Shown: positions 32,768 to 46,116 of the stretch, piece after piece
Layout of the letters: each line of letters starts with the position of its first letter
Numbering within the stretch: position 1 is the first letter of the stretch
Source of the DNA: Leptasterias polaris
Lineage: Eukaryota > Echinodermata > Asteroidea > Forcipulatida > Asteriidae
Direction: 5' to 3'
NCBI GenBank assembly: GCA_037783415.1
Contig: JAZGTN010000002.1
Span: forward strand, 1,860,001-1,924,000
DNA: 64,000 nucleotides
The notes under the pieces: model-generated
Told to the model about the DNA's origin: nothing
What the model saw: the letters and a program-made list of their open reading frames with translations, nothing else
The model's database searches: none
Made by a program: the position numbers and the translations under genes

Positions 32768-33690
32768 GATCAACTCCGTTTCGATCGGATCAGATATAAT
32801 GAAGCAGACGTGACAAACAGACCTGGCTGGTGGAGGAAAGAGGCAGACGATGCCGACCGTTCCCTACCCTGGTGTCTTTATGACACATTGAAAATCGCTA
32901 TTTGCTTATCTCTTGGGAGAGACGGGGCGGGGTAAATGAACCACTGTATAATTCTGTACACGTTGTATTGGCGGATGCATTTAGATAATAGTGACGTCAT
33001 GGAGAAACTTCACCGACGAGAAAACAATATATAATTGTATTACCAATTGTTTGACGCAACGCTATGATAAACGGGTTTCTGTCACCTCTACTGGAAAATA
33101 ACTGCGTTTTAGTACTTATGCAAAGAAATGCTTGTCGGGCCTTTAGCTTTACGTACAAAATGATGACATCTTCGAGAATGTTTTCCAATATGATCATTTA
33201 ATTCCTTGCAAGGCAATAATGAGAACATAGCAGTTTTTATGATCAGTTTTTTTTTTTTAGTCAGCGCAAATATTACACGCCGTTGACGCTGGCATGGTAT
33301 TATCAGAAGAGTGGGGACAGTAGAACAAACGAACACAAAAGGGACAATGCTGTCCTCACATTGAAATCTTTTGTATTTTTGTGTCCTCACTTTTGTTCAT
33401 GCAATCAGTCTGTGCTGTGGAGAGTGTAAGTTAGAGGGACAAAGGAAAGTTCTCACATTGATAGCAATAAATAGACATGTGTACTGGTATTCTCAGGCGC
33501 TTAAGCATTTTTTCAATGACATTTTCGCACAGGGTCATAAATGAGTTTTAGTCAACGTAATCCTGATTTTAAATGCACAATTTTAAAGAAAGATACAAAT
33601 AAATTCACAGAAAAAACAACCGAAACAGAATATTCACAAAAATAATACTGTATTATACTGTATTGCTTCAGATGAAAAATATGTAGCGTG
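32768..33690. other. Upstream region of the putative exon, otherwise no gene seen
   Basis: If the exon at 32683-32767 is real, this holds its 5' UTR and promoter. I see no clear TATA box at a convincing distance. A poly-T run sits at 33247-33259. Confidence 0.3.
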
Positions 33691-33693
33691 TCA

Positions 33694-36565
33694 TATTTTA
33701 TTTTATTTTATTTATTTATTTATGTCATCTTTAATGAGGGTAAACTCCAATCAGTGCACAGCACTGCTTTCCATGGGGGCCCTCAGTACATATTTTATTA
33801 AACAAAGATTATAAAAATAAACATATTAAGTAAAACGAAATTATGACACCAAATATATAACAATAACAAATTAAATCCAATTCAATATACATAGAAATTA
33901 ACACCAAATGTACCATAAAAGACCTTATTTTATATTACAGATCATTTGAATTTAAAATGTGTTCCTTGACATGCTTTTTGAAACTCAGGATAGTTGGCAA
34001 GCTTTTAATGGCAGGTGGAAGCTCATTCCATGACCTGGCTCCAGAGAATTTGAAAGAACGTTTGCCAGTTTCAGTTCTTATGCAGAGTGAGAGATGTTGT
34101 TACCGGTATTGGATCTGGTATTATAGGAGTGAGTGTTCATTTGAGATTGTATACCATTCGACAAATACTCCGGAGCCAGGCCATGAACGCACTTGTACAT
34201 AAGGATGTTTTTAAAGTACTCGGCCCGCTGACGAACCTGCATCCAATTTAATTCAGTGTATAAATCATTCACATGTACATCTCTAACCCTGTAGCCTAAT
34301 GTTAATCTTGCTGCCCGGTTTTGTAGGATCTGAATTCTTTTAACATATTTATCAGCACCTTGAGTCCAGGCTGTGCAACAATAATCAATGTGGGGCAAGA
34401 TTAGAGCATTATACAATGTATTACGTGTATATTTGTCAACATACCAACTCAACCGTTTCAACACTCCAAGTCTTTGAGAAATTTTGGCAGCAGTTTTGTC
34501 AATGTGCGTGTCCCATCTGAGATGTTGGTCAAACCATACACCAAGATATTTAAACTCGGTCACAGTCTCCAGTATATCATCATTGACTTTAACAGCCAGA
34601 TTGTTAAGATTATTTTTTTTCTGAGATGTGCCAAAAGTCATGACTTTGGTTTTTGAAGCATTGAGAGTTAATTTGTTTTTCTTCATCCATTCAGAGACAA
34701 TTTTCAATTCCTCATTCAAAACACGATTGATGTCCAATTTGTTTTTAGAGCTGTACATTATAGCAGTATCATCCGCATACAAAACTATCTTACTCTTGCT
34801 AATATTGTCTGGCAGGTCATTGATAAAAAGAATAAAAAGAAGTGGGCCTAAAATTGAGCCCTGGGGTACACCGACTGTTACTTGTCTGGGATCTGAACAA
34901 GTACCATTAATAATTGTTATTTGCTCTCTATTGGTGAGATAGTTTGAGAACCATGCCAGCTCTTTGCCATGAATGCCATAGTAGGATAGTTTGCGCAGAA
35001 GAACCTTGTAATTTACCGTATCAAAGGCTTTTTTCAGATCTAAAAAAACGGCACCAGTTATTTCGCCTTTGTCCATATTATTATAAAGATAATCTGTGAC
35101 ATCAGTTATTGTAGTAAGAGTTGAGTGTCGAGGCCTAAAACCGGATTGTGCAGTAGATAAAAGCCCATTTCTCTGCAAATGCTCATAGACCTGGGTGTGG
35201 ATGGCTCTTTCAAGGATTTTAGAGATCTCTGGTAAGACGGATATAGGTCTATAATTGCCGCAGTTTGTTTTCATACCATCTTTAAAAATAGGTGAGACAA
35301 CAGCCTTCTTCCATTCAAGTGGGATAACAGTAGTGCGGAGAGTAAGATTAAGCACATGTGTAAGGGGTGTTACGATCTGATAGGCCCCAGCTCTCAATAA
35401 TCTAGCACTAATGCCGTCAATACCTGTAGCCTTTCCCAATTGAAGGGTAGAAATTAAGCTGTTTAATAACATATTCCTCATCAATTTCACTGAAATTTAG
35501 ACTTTCATTTGTACAATTCAAAGTTGTGCACACACTCTCATTGTTATCATTGGTAAAAGTTTGAGCCAACTTATTTCCGATTTCTGTAAAAAAGTTGTTG
35601 AAAGCATTGGCAACTTCTTTGGGCTCTTTTATATCAATACCATTTACTACAACTGTCTTAACACACTCCCGGACCTTTGTTGGAAGAATAGATTTAATTG
35701 TTTTCCACAACTTTTTACCATCATTCTTATTATGCTCAATAGTATCAGAATAATATGACTTCTTAACTTGTTTGATCGCATTAGTGGTATGGTTCCTTTT
35801 GATACGGTATATATCCCAATCTCTAGATTGACCACTCCTCTGAGCAACACGTTTATAAAAGTCACGATCATTAGATAACGACAACATTTCCTGGTTAAAC
35901 CATGGAGGTGGATTACCCTTAATACGAATTTCTACCTGTGGTGCATGTTGATCTGCAATTTCAATAAACTTGTTTTTAAAAGCTCTCCATGCCATATCAG
36001 AGTCATTCATTTGACACACCATGTCCCAATTGACATTACTAAGATCTTGGTTAAACACATCAATGTCAAATTTACGGAAAGTCCTTGTTGTAATAGTTTT
36101 TGGTTTAGCTCTAGTTTTACGGACTTTGAAGGCCATGTACACAAGATTATGATCACTAAACCCGACTGAGATGTTGCCTGATGAGAATACTTTACTTTGA
36201 TTAGATACCATAATCAAATCAATACATGTGGAGCTATTCTCCGTAATACGTGTAGGTGTGTCAATAACATTGTGCCATTGAAATCGTTGACATAATTGGG
36301 TAATGACTTTGGCTGACTTGGGTTTAAGCAAATCTAAGTTGAAGTCACCTGTGATGACCATATCATTGTTACCGGCCAGATTTACAACTTGAGATAAGTG
36401 GCTTTCCAAAGTAACCATAAAACTTACTTGAGATGAAGGTGGTCTATAAATAGACCCAACAACAATTGGTTTTGTATTTGGCAGATTAACTTCAGTCCAT
36501 ACACTTTCAACATCACTACTTTCATAATCACACTTGTGGGTACTTTCAAGATCTTTAGATACATA
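33694..36565 (-). mobile_element. 5'-truncated LINE retrotransposon
   Basis: Read on the minus strand, the element runs from partial endonuclease through reverse transcriptase, a short 3' UTR and an (AATAA)n-type tail at 33694-33723. The 5' end stops within the endonuclease domain at about 36565 and directly abuts a SINE head. Truncation at the 5' end is the normal outcome of target-primed insertion. Domain order and RT sequence fit the CR1/L2/Jockey group; I do not assign a clade. Confidence 0.9.
33935..36565 (-). pseudogene. LINE endonuclease-reverse transcriptase, frameshifted
   Basis: Three frame segments make up the polyprotein. 36565-35450 covers the C-terminal part of an AP-like endonuclease (motifs TGDFNLDLL, DLIM, GFSDHN) and a linker. 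35460-34085 covers the reverse transcriptase: LGKATGIDGI, NYRPISVLP, FRPRHST, VFLDLKKAFDTVNY, VPQGSILGPLLFILFINDL and the catalytic YADD. The short C-terminal tail, including a SWNELP-type motif, continues in another frame to a stop at 33935-33937. Frame changes lie near 35450-35490 and near 34085. The missing 5' endonuclease part and the two shifts make it inactive, though the catalytic residues are kept, which suggests modest age. Confidence 0.88.
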
Positions 36566-36870
36566 TAACCGAGCGGTCTAGTGCACCAGACTCAAGTTCC
36601 GGTAGTTAAGTAATAAGGGTGTGGGTTCGAATCGTGGTCATGAAACTTGTGTCTGTCCTTTAGCAAGATGCTTTGCCGTAATTGCGGTAGAGGTTAATAT
36701 ATTGTGTTTGAAGAAGCCTTTGTAGTGCCACGGCAGCCCAGGGCTGCAAACTTCCCAGAGAGCTGAGAAAGATTAAAGGAATGTTATTGGCCCAATGACC
36801 AAGGCACTATAATTTAAGCGCGTTGATATGTTATTATATAATGAGATGTAGGCCTATAAAAACAAGTTCT
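36563..36870 (+). repeat. tRNA-derived SINE, plus strand
   Basis: The head ATAACCGAGCGGTCTAGTGCACCAG is followed by the B box GGTTCGAATCGTGG. The body has GAGCTGAGAAAGATTAAAGGAATGTTATTGGCCCAATGACCAAGGCACTATAA and the 3' part ends in an AT-rich tract. It starts exactly where the LINE sequence stops. Confidence 0.8.
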
Positions 36871-38130
36871 TATTTACTCTCATATTAAACTATCAAGGAG
36901 GCGGAACACTGCAGGCAAACATGCGCAGTCTTCGCAAGCTTTAAAGGAGACAGGAGAGGGTCAGAGGTCAAGAGAGTTGAGTCATTTTCAGACACCAATT
37001 GCACCCACTACATCAAGGGCGACGTGGTAGCTCATTGTCCGAGGCACCGCATTAGACGCGAAATGGGCCGTGAATTGCCATTAATTTACATAATGTCAGT
37101 TACAAAACATGTCCAGTAATTGTATGAATTCTACGCCCATTTCAAAGAAGTGAATAGAGTAAATTTCCAAACTGATATTCGTAAACATGAATTAAGTGGA
37201 AAAGTGCACAAGCCTCGGTAATTTGGTGATGTTTGCCTGGTGCATGTATTGTTTATTGCGTATGGGAGTACTTAGTTGACAGTAATGGAGGTATATAATG
37301 GCATAATTAGTTATAAAACATCGTAGCGGAAAGTGTGGATTCCGAAGGCCATACTCTTCCTGAACTATCATAGGATAGGTTGCACAACGGGAGATGGGGG
37401 TGGGGTCATTGCTTATTATAAAATTAACCATGTATTACAGACATTTGTGTAAAATGCTCCATTCTCACATGCTCATGGGTATAAATAAATTCTTTTTACA
37501 ACACCCAAAACCTGAACCCACTCAGTGACAACAACCCCAGAACTTGAGTCCGGTGCACCAGACAGCTCGATCACGACACTCCGCACTGTAAAGCTAGATA
37601 TTGTTTGGACTAAAATTTTAACAACTCCGGGTTGATGTAATTCTTGAACATTACTGGACTGAAAATAATATTTTACCTTTTCCAAAGCAGTGATGTTCCC
37701 TATAAAAAAGAAACCAGTACAGAACTTATTAAATGGTGCACAAAATGTTCTTTCATACGGTGCATTCAAAATGTCATTTGCCGATGATAATAATTCCCCT
37801 AGTACAATTAGGAAACCCTTTATAAACATTGCGGTGATGGATGGAATTGATATTTTATCGATGACACTTCGTTTGTTAAGGATCATCAAGAATTCAACAT
37901 TTTCCTGTAAATACGGGGCCGGGCTAGTCAGAACGATTCGCTTTCTGCTGGAAACACAGTTGCATAAATCAAATATATTGAAATTAAATTAGCCTAATTG
38001 AGATGCATATTCAAGTGAATATGTACAAACTGACCAGAGTGGTGAATAACAAAAACATTTTAGGCGGTTGGGAGGGCATTCACTGCTAAAGAAATTAATA
38101 AAAACGCGCTTAGAAATAGTTCAAATATTT
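36871..38130. other. Intergenic DNA with a SINE head fragment
   Basis: At 37487-37600 (minus strand) a degraded SINE head is visible: GGAGTGTCGTGATCGAGCTGTCTGGTGCACCGGACTCAAGTTCTGG. No gene is recognised in the rest. Confidence 0.45.
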
Positions 38131-38135
38131 TTTGG

Positions 38136-38765
38136 GTGCATTCCCATATGACAGAATCGTTGCGCCAAACCCCATCCATGTTATGGAAGGGACCTCAAAA
38201 GGACAGATTTGAGGGCAATTTAACTCTTAAGGATTGTATAATAGTACGCTCCAATATTGTGCCTGGGTTATTGACTCTAAATTCGGAAAGGTTGAAGTCA
38301 GTGAGGCCCTCATACAAAAAATTACCTATTTTTCTTGCAAATCTAGCGGCACCTTTCCCAAGATGGCCGTTAAAAAAAATGGAAATCAGCATTCTTGTAG
38401 TGATGTTTTTGTTTGTGACGAGCGTAGCTCGACGGGTCCCACGAGCAAGCCGTTTTGGTGCAGATTTGTTTTCCCTCTCAATCGAAAACCCCCCAAAACC
38501 CACACCGCAAACTGACTCAAAACCAAAACACAACACATGGATTTTGTTGGTTGGAATAAAGTCTCCTAAGTGTACCAAGTCATGTCACCTTGATTACAAA
38601 AAGAAATCCTTTAAATGTTTCTTTAAAAGAAAGCTGAAGTTTATGGCACTGTACATAAATCTGATTGCATGTCAGGGCAGCAAATGCATGTTATGGGCCC
38701 CAAATACAGTGCGCCACCCAGTGTTTGCCATTGAGATAACGCAAGGAAGCTTGTTCTATACGTGA
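38136..38765 (+). CDS. Unrecognised 209-residue open frame
   Basis: This is the longest frame in the window that does not belong to an identified transposon. It contains one hydrophobic stretch (MEISILVVMFLFVTSV, near residue 82) and a basic region (KKKSFKCFFKRKLK, near residue 155). A TTCCCAAGATGGCCGTT motif inside it recurs elsewhere in the window in non-coding repeats. I know no related protein. Splice context and codon pattern give no support, so a chance frame in repeat-derived DNA is as likely as a gene. Confidence 0.2.
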   Translation: MHSHMTESLRQTPSMLWKGPQKDRFEGNLTLKDCIIVRSNIVPGLLTLNSERLKSVRPSYKKLPIFLANLAAPFPRWPLKKMEISILVVMFLFVTSVARRVPRASRFGADLFSLSIENPPKPTPQTDSKPKHNTWILLVGIKSPKCTKSCHLDYKKKSFKCFFKRKLKFMALYINLIACQGSKCMLWAPNTVRHPVFAIEITQGSLFYT

Positions 38766-39616
38766 TTGATTTTGACAGCTAACGTACATGCACAGTTCGT
38801 GGTAAATGCATTGAGTCATATACACCGCCGTCGACGTCCACGGTCCTTTGAAGCCCCGCAAGGAAAGCGCATGTTTTCTGCCTGACTAACGGAGACAAAG
38901 CCCAGGTCTTAATATTGCGTTGAAGTTTTGGTTGATACTCTGGTAGCCAATCGAATACCATACTATAAAGAATAGTAGTAGACCCGCGTGCTGTGTCGCT
39001 TCCAACTCTCCGGAGAGTATAGGGTGGTTTTGGAAACAAGAAATGGGAGTTTTGGTGCCTGGAGAACGACATCCTTCGTCGTCTCACACTAATCCCATCT
39101 TAAAATAATTGATTAATGTGTTCTAACACAGCGCCCAGGTGAAAAATCCATAAACTTCTGCCATCCTCGAAGGTATTTCAGCATTAGTATGGGTTGCTAT
39201 TGGTCTTTCTTTAGCGGGCCATTTGAACACTGTAGGCCTACCTTATCTGCCGCCGACAATAGGAATTTAGACGCAGAAGCAAACGATTCCGTAAAAATGT
39301 AAACCCTTTATTTAATTGTTATCAATTCACAACATCAACTGAACCATTTAATAACTCAAGTCAAAACACACCGTTTCAACAAGCCACTCTAACACTAACA
39401 GGTTTTTCCTAATGATTGTAACGACAACAAAAACCACCAAGACTTTATTCATTGCGCTAAAAGCAGAAATAAACGGCCTAACGCGTTAAGTTTCTGCTGG
39501 GTCTGTCGTTACGGAATAAGGCCATTACAATCGCAATCAGCTCATCCGAAACATAGTTCAAAGAACTGTCGACCAAATAATGTGTACTACATGAAACAGG
39601 GTTGTGTTCTGGTGAT
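38766..39616. other. Intergenic DNA, no gene seen
   Basis: No repeat border or exon was identified. Confidence 0.35.
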
Positions 39617-39624
39617 GTAACGAT

Positions 39625-40736
39625 CAGGGGCTTCGATCGCTACTGAAAAGTAGGGGGGACGGGCGAGCAAGTCTTGAAAAAATACATCTTACATTATTTG
39701 CACCCCACACCATTACTTTTGCATTTAATTTCTGTGTTACAATTGTTCCCTATTTTTTGTTTGTTACAGGGGGGGGGGGGGGGGTGATATTTAACAATAA
39801 CATCATCCAAAATGGGGTTTGGGCCTGGGTTTCCGTTACGTAAAACCGAGATTCTACCAAATACAAACATCATATTCACAATCCTTTTTAATTGTAACCA
39901 CATTGCGACAATTTCTTCAGTAAAATTGAGAGAGTTTTTGATGTTTTTGTTTCTTCTTTCGTTTTTCTTTTATTTTAATTTATATTTTGTTTTTAGAATA
40001 AACAATAACACTGAACAAACTGCTCCTATTTATTTTAATGGATTTTACTACATTTTGTGCGATTGTAACAAAATGTAACACTTGCACGTGCGCGCACGCA
40101 CCGACTTCCTTTGTGGAGGGATCGTGTACCGTACACTATAGATAGTTCCCAGTAGACGCCATCTTTACGGGCAAATCGCATTTTGGCTTGCAGGCGCGTC
40201 AAGCGCTCAAATTATTAGCGCAGCCGCGTCATTCACAAACCAATCATGCAATGAGTTTGGTGAAATGTGCGCGTGCTGCACGCCGTTCTCACGCGTAACG
40301 CATGACTGTGTGTTCCTAATTGCCCGTAAAGATGGCCGACTTACGTCATACAGCAACCTATCTATAGCATACACAAACGACGCATAACTTGAATGCTAAC
40401 AAGGTATGTAAGCGGGATTTTGGCGTTCATGTCTTGGACCAGACTCGTCTATTGTCTGTATTATAGAAACGGAAATAGGCCCAAAATTCCATTCTGCGCG
40501 TGGTCCATCAGAAAAAAGATAAAAATGAAGAAAACATTTCACCGTTTGTTCGCTATTCTTTTATTTGAAAAAAAATCAAGAAAATGGTGTATTTATTTTT
40601 ATATTTTGTTGCATATTTCTATAACAGTCAATCAAAAAGTGGGGGGACATCTGATATGCTGTCCCCACCCCCCCCCCCCCAGTCTAAAAAGTGGGGGGAC
40701 ATGTCCCCCCCCGTCCCCCACCCATCGACGCCCTTG
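39625..40736. mobile_element. Non-autonomous hAT element, 8-bp target duplication
   Basis: The termini CAGGGGCTTCGATCG (left) and CAAGGGCGTCGATGG (minus strand, right) are flanked by a perfect GTAACGAT duplication at 39617-39624 and 40737-40744. G-runs sit inside both ends. Length is 1112 bp, without transposase. A separate inverted-repeat MITE sits inside. Confidence 0.88.
40136..40367. repeat. Inverted-repeat MITE nested in the hAT element
   Basis: CTATAGATAG...CCATCTTTACGGGCAA on the left pairs with TTGCCCGTAAAGATGG...CTATCTATAG on the right. The interior is CpG-rich (GCGCGTCAAGCGCTC). It accounts for the local GC rise. Confidence 0.75.
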
Positions 40737-40918
40737 GTAACGATAACCGACGGCTGTTGCAGTTGTGGCTCTCTGCGGGGACCGGAATCTTTCTTTTTTT
40801 AAATTCCATTCGCCAAAGCTGACCCCAGCACACTGCTAGGCACAAAAACCACACACATGGTAATGAAGATATTAAACTGTTAGCCGCTACATTGTTTACC
40901 AACATAGCTTAACAGCAG

Positions 40919-41090
40919 GGCCCAATTTCACAAAGCCTGTAAGCTGAAAAATGTTGCTTAGCGCGGAAAATACTGCTAAGCAGAAAAAGGTACCCAGCAG
41001 AATGACATTGTAATTGCAATTGATGCCACTGGTGTCCTGGTAATTTTTCGCTTAGCAAACAAGCTTCCTAAAGCCAAACTAAATGCTTAA
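40919..41090 (+). repeat. Fragment of the GGGCCCAATTTCA repeat (M2)
   Basis: AGGGCCCAATTTCACAAAGCCTGTAAGC starts like the full M2 element at 43943 and continues with GCTTAGC/GCTAAGC motifs. The right terminus is missing. Confidence 0.6.
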
Positions 41091-42031
41091 AATATTTATA
41101 AGATAGGCTCTAGATTGAAAATGGTCCCAGGTTGTCCACGCAAATATAAAACGGCAAACTTCTCCTGTGGCGAAAATAATGTAGCCACCTTCTAACAATC
41201 TGCTTGTATACCAAACGTTGTTTAATGTTTGAACTCAAATCTAAGAATCTCCGGCACAAATGAATCGTATACTCTACAACATAAAACACTTGGCGCTTTC
41301 TTTTGCAACGAAAGATAATTATACAACTCTAAAGATTCAACCTCGACCACACTTCTCGCCCGTAGTTCGTAAGAACTCTGTTTGAGAGGTTGAGGATTTT
41401 CTCGCCCGGTAATGACGTTGTTTTTACTATGTGTAATGGTATACCGCCAATTTTTATATATTTTTATATCGCTTGAGGCCTTGCGTACACGACGGGTATT
41501 CGCGAAACTACGGCTATGGCCAGCAGGAATTGCCGGCTATAGACTGATGCTATGGCTATAGCAAGATCAGTACTCCATCTCTTATAATAGCATTGCAGAG
41601 CAGCCTACTGCCAAAGCCTCAACCCAACGACAGCCACATCTTCAGCCTCTCAAGTGCTCGGGTTTACGTCAGCCATTTTGAGTCCTCATTCCGAGTGCTC
41701 TTCGCGTCAAAATGGCGAATAAACCGAAGCATCGGGTGACCGAAGACTGTGCCAGGGTTTGGGAGTATCCAACAATGTGATATATAATATTCAATATACT
41801 GTACAAAGGCCGTTAAACATCCCTGATTATCTCAACTATAGGAAACTCTAAGAAAAAAATTAGGAAAATTATAAAAACAAAATCTTCAAATGTGACCGGT
41901 ATGAGAATATATCCCCCCTCTAAATTTATTTTCTTTAATTCATTGCGTAACTATATATGAATATTCATTAAGCCAAATCTTGAGTCCACCTCCTAACCGT
42001 TGGTGGCGGACTCTCCCTTATTCATTCAAAG
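41091..42031. other. Intergenic DNA, no gene seen
   Basis: CTATGGC/GGCTATAG motifs at 41500-41560 resemble the repeat at 44210. No exon is supported. Confidence 0.4.
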
Positions 42032-42134
42032 TCTAGACGAAGACGTGGAAGCAACAGTTAAAAGTCTGGACGAAGACGTAGAAGCAACAGTTAAAAGTCT
42101 GGACGAAGACGTAGAAGCAACAGTTAAAACTTTC
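42032..42134 (+). repeat. 33-bp minisatellite with an open 11-residue repeat
   Basis: Three tandem copies of AGTCTGGACGAAGACGTAGAAGCAACAGTTAAA occur. Read in one plus frame, each unit is SLDEDVEATVK. It continues as TFARLLVLS and then reaches TCAG|GTAACC, a donor-like site. A single further copy followed by the same tail lies at 43012-43077. Confidence 0.85.
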
Positions 42135-43650
42135 GCCCGTCTTCTTGTCCTTTCAGGTAACCGATTTCTCATGTTATAATTCATACTCTTAACTCACTTA
42201 TTCATAGACGCAAATCATTTACTATTACTTAGTGTATAATTATATTTCTTGATTTAATGTTAATTAATTAATCTTATGAGAAGAGACTTTCTCTGAACAA
42301 GTTAAGTCATTGCTTATTGTTCCTGGCAAATTCCAAGGTCCTAGTTTGTGTATGTCGCCATTTTGAAAAGCGCACTCTGTATCCGTATTTGTATGGCGGG
42401 ACTATGGTCAGAGAAAGAGTGTATCCAACGCTCAACAAATAAATACACTAAAGTCACAGTTTTCACTTTCTGGTGATTCAAGACCCTTATTATTCACTTG
42501 AAATGATGCCTTGCCTGTTTCATTCACCTTTTACTACTTTAAAACAACAAACTTTATGCTTTACCTTAAGAAAACTGAGTAAAGATGTATCAATCAGAGA
42601 GAGAGGCTGACAAAACTGTATTTTCACCACCGTCTCGACACCCTGGATCTGCTACTTGTCAAGAGGGGGCGCTATACACAAAAAGGGGATGATTTTGGCA
42701 CTAACATGCTTATAGTTTGTATAAATCACCATTCCTGATAACATTGTTATTTCCCAACCATTAACTTTATTCAACTGTGGTGGTTTCCGTAGCAAATAGC
42801 ATGTGCGATGTTTTCACATCTAAACATGGTGCATTTTAAATAATTCCGAGATGGCGACCGTCATTGAACTTTTGGCGGGAACCCTAGCGCCATCTTAGTT
42901 TCCTTGCTTTAGTATATTTTCTATTCCGAATAAGTTATTTAATCACTTATATAAGGTTTATGTTTTATTAATATTCTTCATTTGTAATTTATTCCTAATT
43001 GTTTTATTCATTCAAAATCTGGACGAAGACGTAGAAGCAACAATTAAAACTTTCGTCCGTCTTCTTGTCTTTTCAGAATAAACGATACACCGAAAACACT
43101 ATAACTGCATTTACTGTGCCGATTCCTCTTAAAGCCATTAATAATTATTGGCCCGAACAAGAACACACAAATATTTTGTATAAATAATCTCGTCCAGTAG
43201 GATGACAGGGAAAGAGATCTTGAGCACCGCCATACACTCGGTGAAGTCGAGGGGTGTAATCTGGAATACAGTCTGAACGGAAGAAGAGAACCATTTGAGA
43301 ATGAGTGGATTGTTTTGAGGAGCAAATGGACAAGCTGAGGAAGTAGGCAATTTTTTAGTCATTCTTTCGCCTTGCATAAGATTCTAATCATATAAGGAAT
43401 GTTTATAAGTGCGAATATTTATGGGTAGGTATACACATTCAAACCGAGGACCTATAACAAAACAAGACAATAGGGTTCCCTGGTTGGGTGAAGTCCCCAG
43501 TTGGAAGTATGTACAAAACCAATAGGAGCCGTTTCCAAAAGCAAAAGAGGAACACTAGGACGTCCACAATTGGAGCTGTTTACACATTTGTGTAAGTTAA
43601 AATATGAAATGTTCTATTTAATGAGGTGAGGTTGAGTTGAACGGAAGACT
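42135..43650. other. Intergenic DNA including a second partial copy of the 42.0-kb segment
   Basis: TTATTCATTCAAAATCTGGACGAAGACG...CTTCTTGTCTTTTCAG at 43000-43077 duplicates the end of the 42.0-kb array. The flanks (GGCGGGAACCCTAGCGCCATC, CAACAAATAAATACAC) could be LTR-like, but no terminal TG...CA pair was found. Confidence 0.4.
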
Positions 43651-43758
43651 CCATCTTTCAAATCATGAAAGATGGCAAAGTTTTCAAATCATGAAAGATG
43701 GAAAATCTTTTAACTCATGAAATATAGTAAATCTTTCAACTCATGAAAGATGGAAAAT
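43651..43758. repeat. 27-bp tandem repeat
   Basis: Four units of about 27 bp, TTTCAAATCATGAAAGATGGAAAATC. The third is diverged. Confidence 0.85.
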
Positions 43759-43942
43759 GCACTGTGAACATTACCAGAATGCACAGATTAATAAATACCG
43801 AGTGACCTACAATCCTCCAATCAAATGACAAGGATCTACTTGGGTTTTTTAAAAGCATCCAATCAGGTGGAGTCCAATGCCAGAAATCTGTCTCCACACA
43901 ACAAACGCATCAAAGTCCAGCTCTGCTCCTTGAACCGTTCAC

Positions 43943-44174
43943 GGCCCAATTTCATAGCTCTGCTTACCGTAAGCAAAGAATCGAAGCAGGGACTTCCGCC
44001 CTTACGTCAAGCGTATTTCACGGGTTAACAGGGAATTGTTTCATGTGCGTACTCCACGTTACTAGGCATTCTTCGCTTACACAGCTAGCACAGAAATTTG
44101 GCGCTTGCAGAGTAAGCGGAGAATTGTGATCGTAAGCGCAGAATTCGGCTGTAAGCAGAGCCATGAAATTGGGC
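43943..44174. mobile_element. M2 MITE with GGGCCCAATTTCAT termini
   Basis: The left GGCCCAATTTCATAGCTCTGCTTAC pairs with the right GTAAGCAGAGCCATGAAATTGGGCC. The interior repeats GTAAGC/GCTTAC motifs. No convincing target duplication was found and there is no coding. Confidence 0.75.
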
Positions 44175-44209
44175 CCAGCTGGCTACCAACATGTGCAACC
44201 TTCCATACA

Positions 44210-44500
44210 TAATAGATATGAGGGCATATCCGAATTGGCAGTTAGGGCTACAGCTACAAATGTGGCTAAGGGTGTTGTTATGGACGTCCTATACTTCAAC
44301 ACATTATGACATGGCTATACAGCTATACTCATATAGCCATAGCTTTAGCCATCAATGCGGAGGGCATACCCAAATTGGCTGGTAGGGCTATACAGCTATG
44401 ACTGTTGCTAAGGGTGTTGTTAAGGACGTCCGACACTTCAATTCATTATGACATGGCTATACAGCCATAGCCGTAGCTTTAGCCACCAATTCGAACACTG
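44210..44500. repeat. Tandem duplication of a ~150-bp unit
   Basis: GAGGGCATA(T/C)CC(G/C)AATTGGC...CTAAGGGTGTTGTTA.GGACGTCC...CATTATGACATGGCTATACAGC...TAGCTTTAGCCA.CAAT occurs at 44210-44355 and again at 44360-44495. GGCTATAG-type motifs make it partly self-complementary. Confidence 0.8.
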
Positions 44501-45956
<1,456 letters not shown>

Positions 45957-46116
45957 CTTGGTTCCAAGACGGTCCAGTTGTGTCGTCACGAACACATGAT
46001 AGCGGTTACGGAATGATAGCGCCCTCTAGTGGCAAGTGGTTATTGGGGTGTTAGCGGTTTAGATAGCGGTTAGGTTTTCGTGACTACACAACTGGAGGGT
46101 CTTGGAACCAAGACTA
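45957..46116. mobile_element. 160-bp hairpin MITE
   Basis: CTTGGTTCCAAGACGGTCCAGTTGTGTCGTCACGAA pairs with TTCGTGACTACACAACTGGAGGGTCTTGGAACCAAG. The arms are about 36 bp. Inside, ATAGCGGTTA recurs three times. Confidence 0.75.

Noticed and set aside
33957..34202. Plus-strand frame at the LINE 3' end
   Set aside because: It is antisense to the frameshifted C-terminal tail of the LINE protein.
40640..40736. G-quadruplex regulatory element
   Set aside because: The G/C runs are part of the hAT subterminal region and similar runs occur in the other hAT-like elements.
42960..43080. LTR retrotransposon suggested by the repeated 42.0/43.0-kb segments
   Set aside because: No TG...CA termini, primer-binding site or target duplication could be found; kept as a minisatellite and duplication only.
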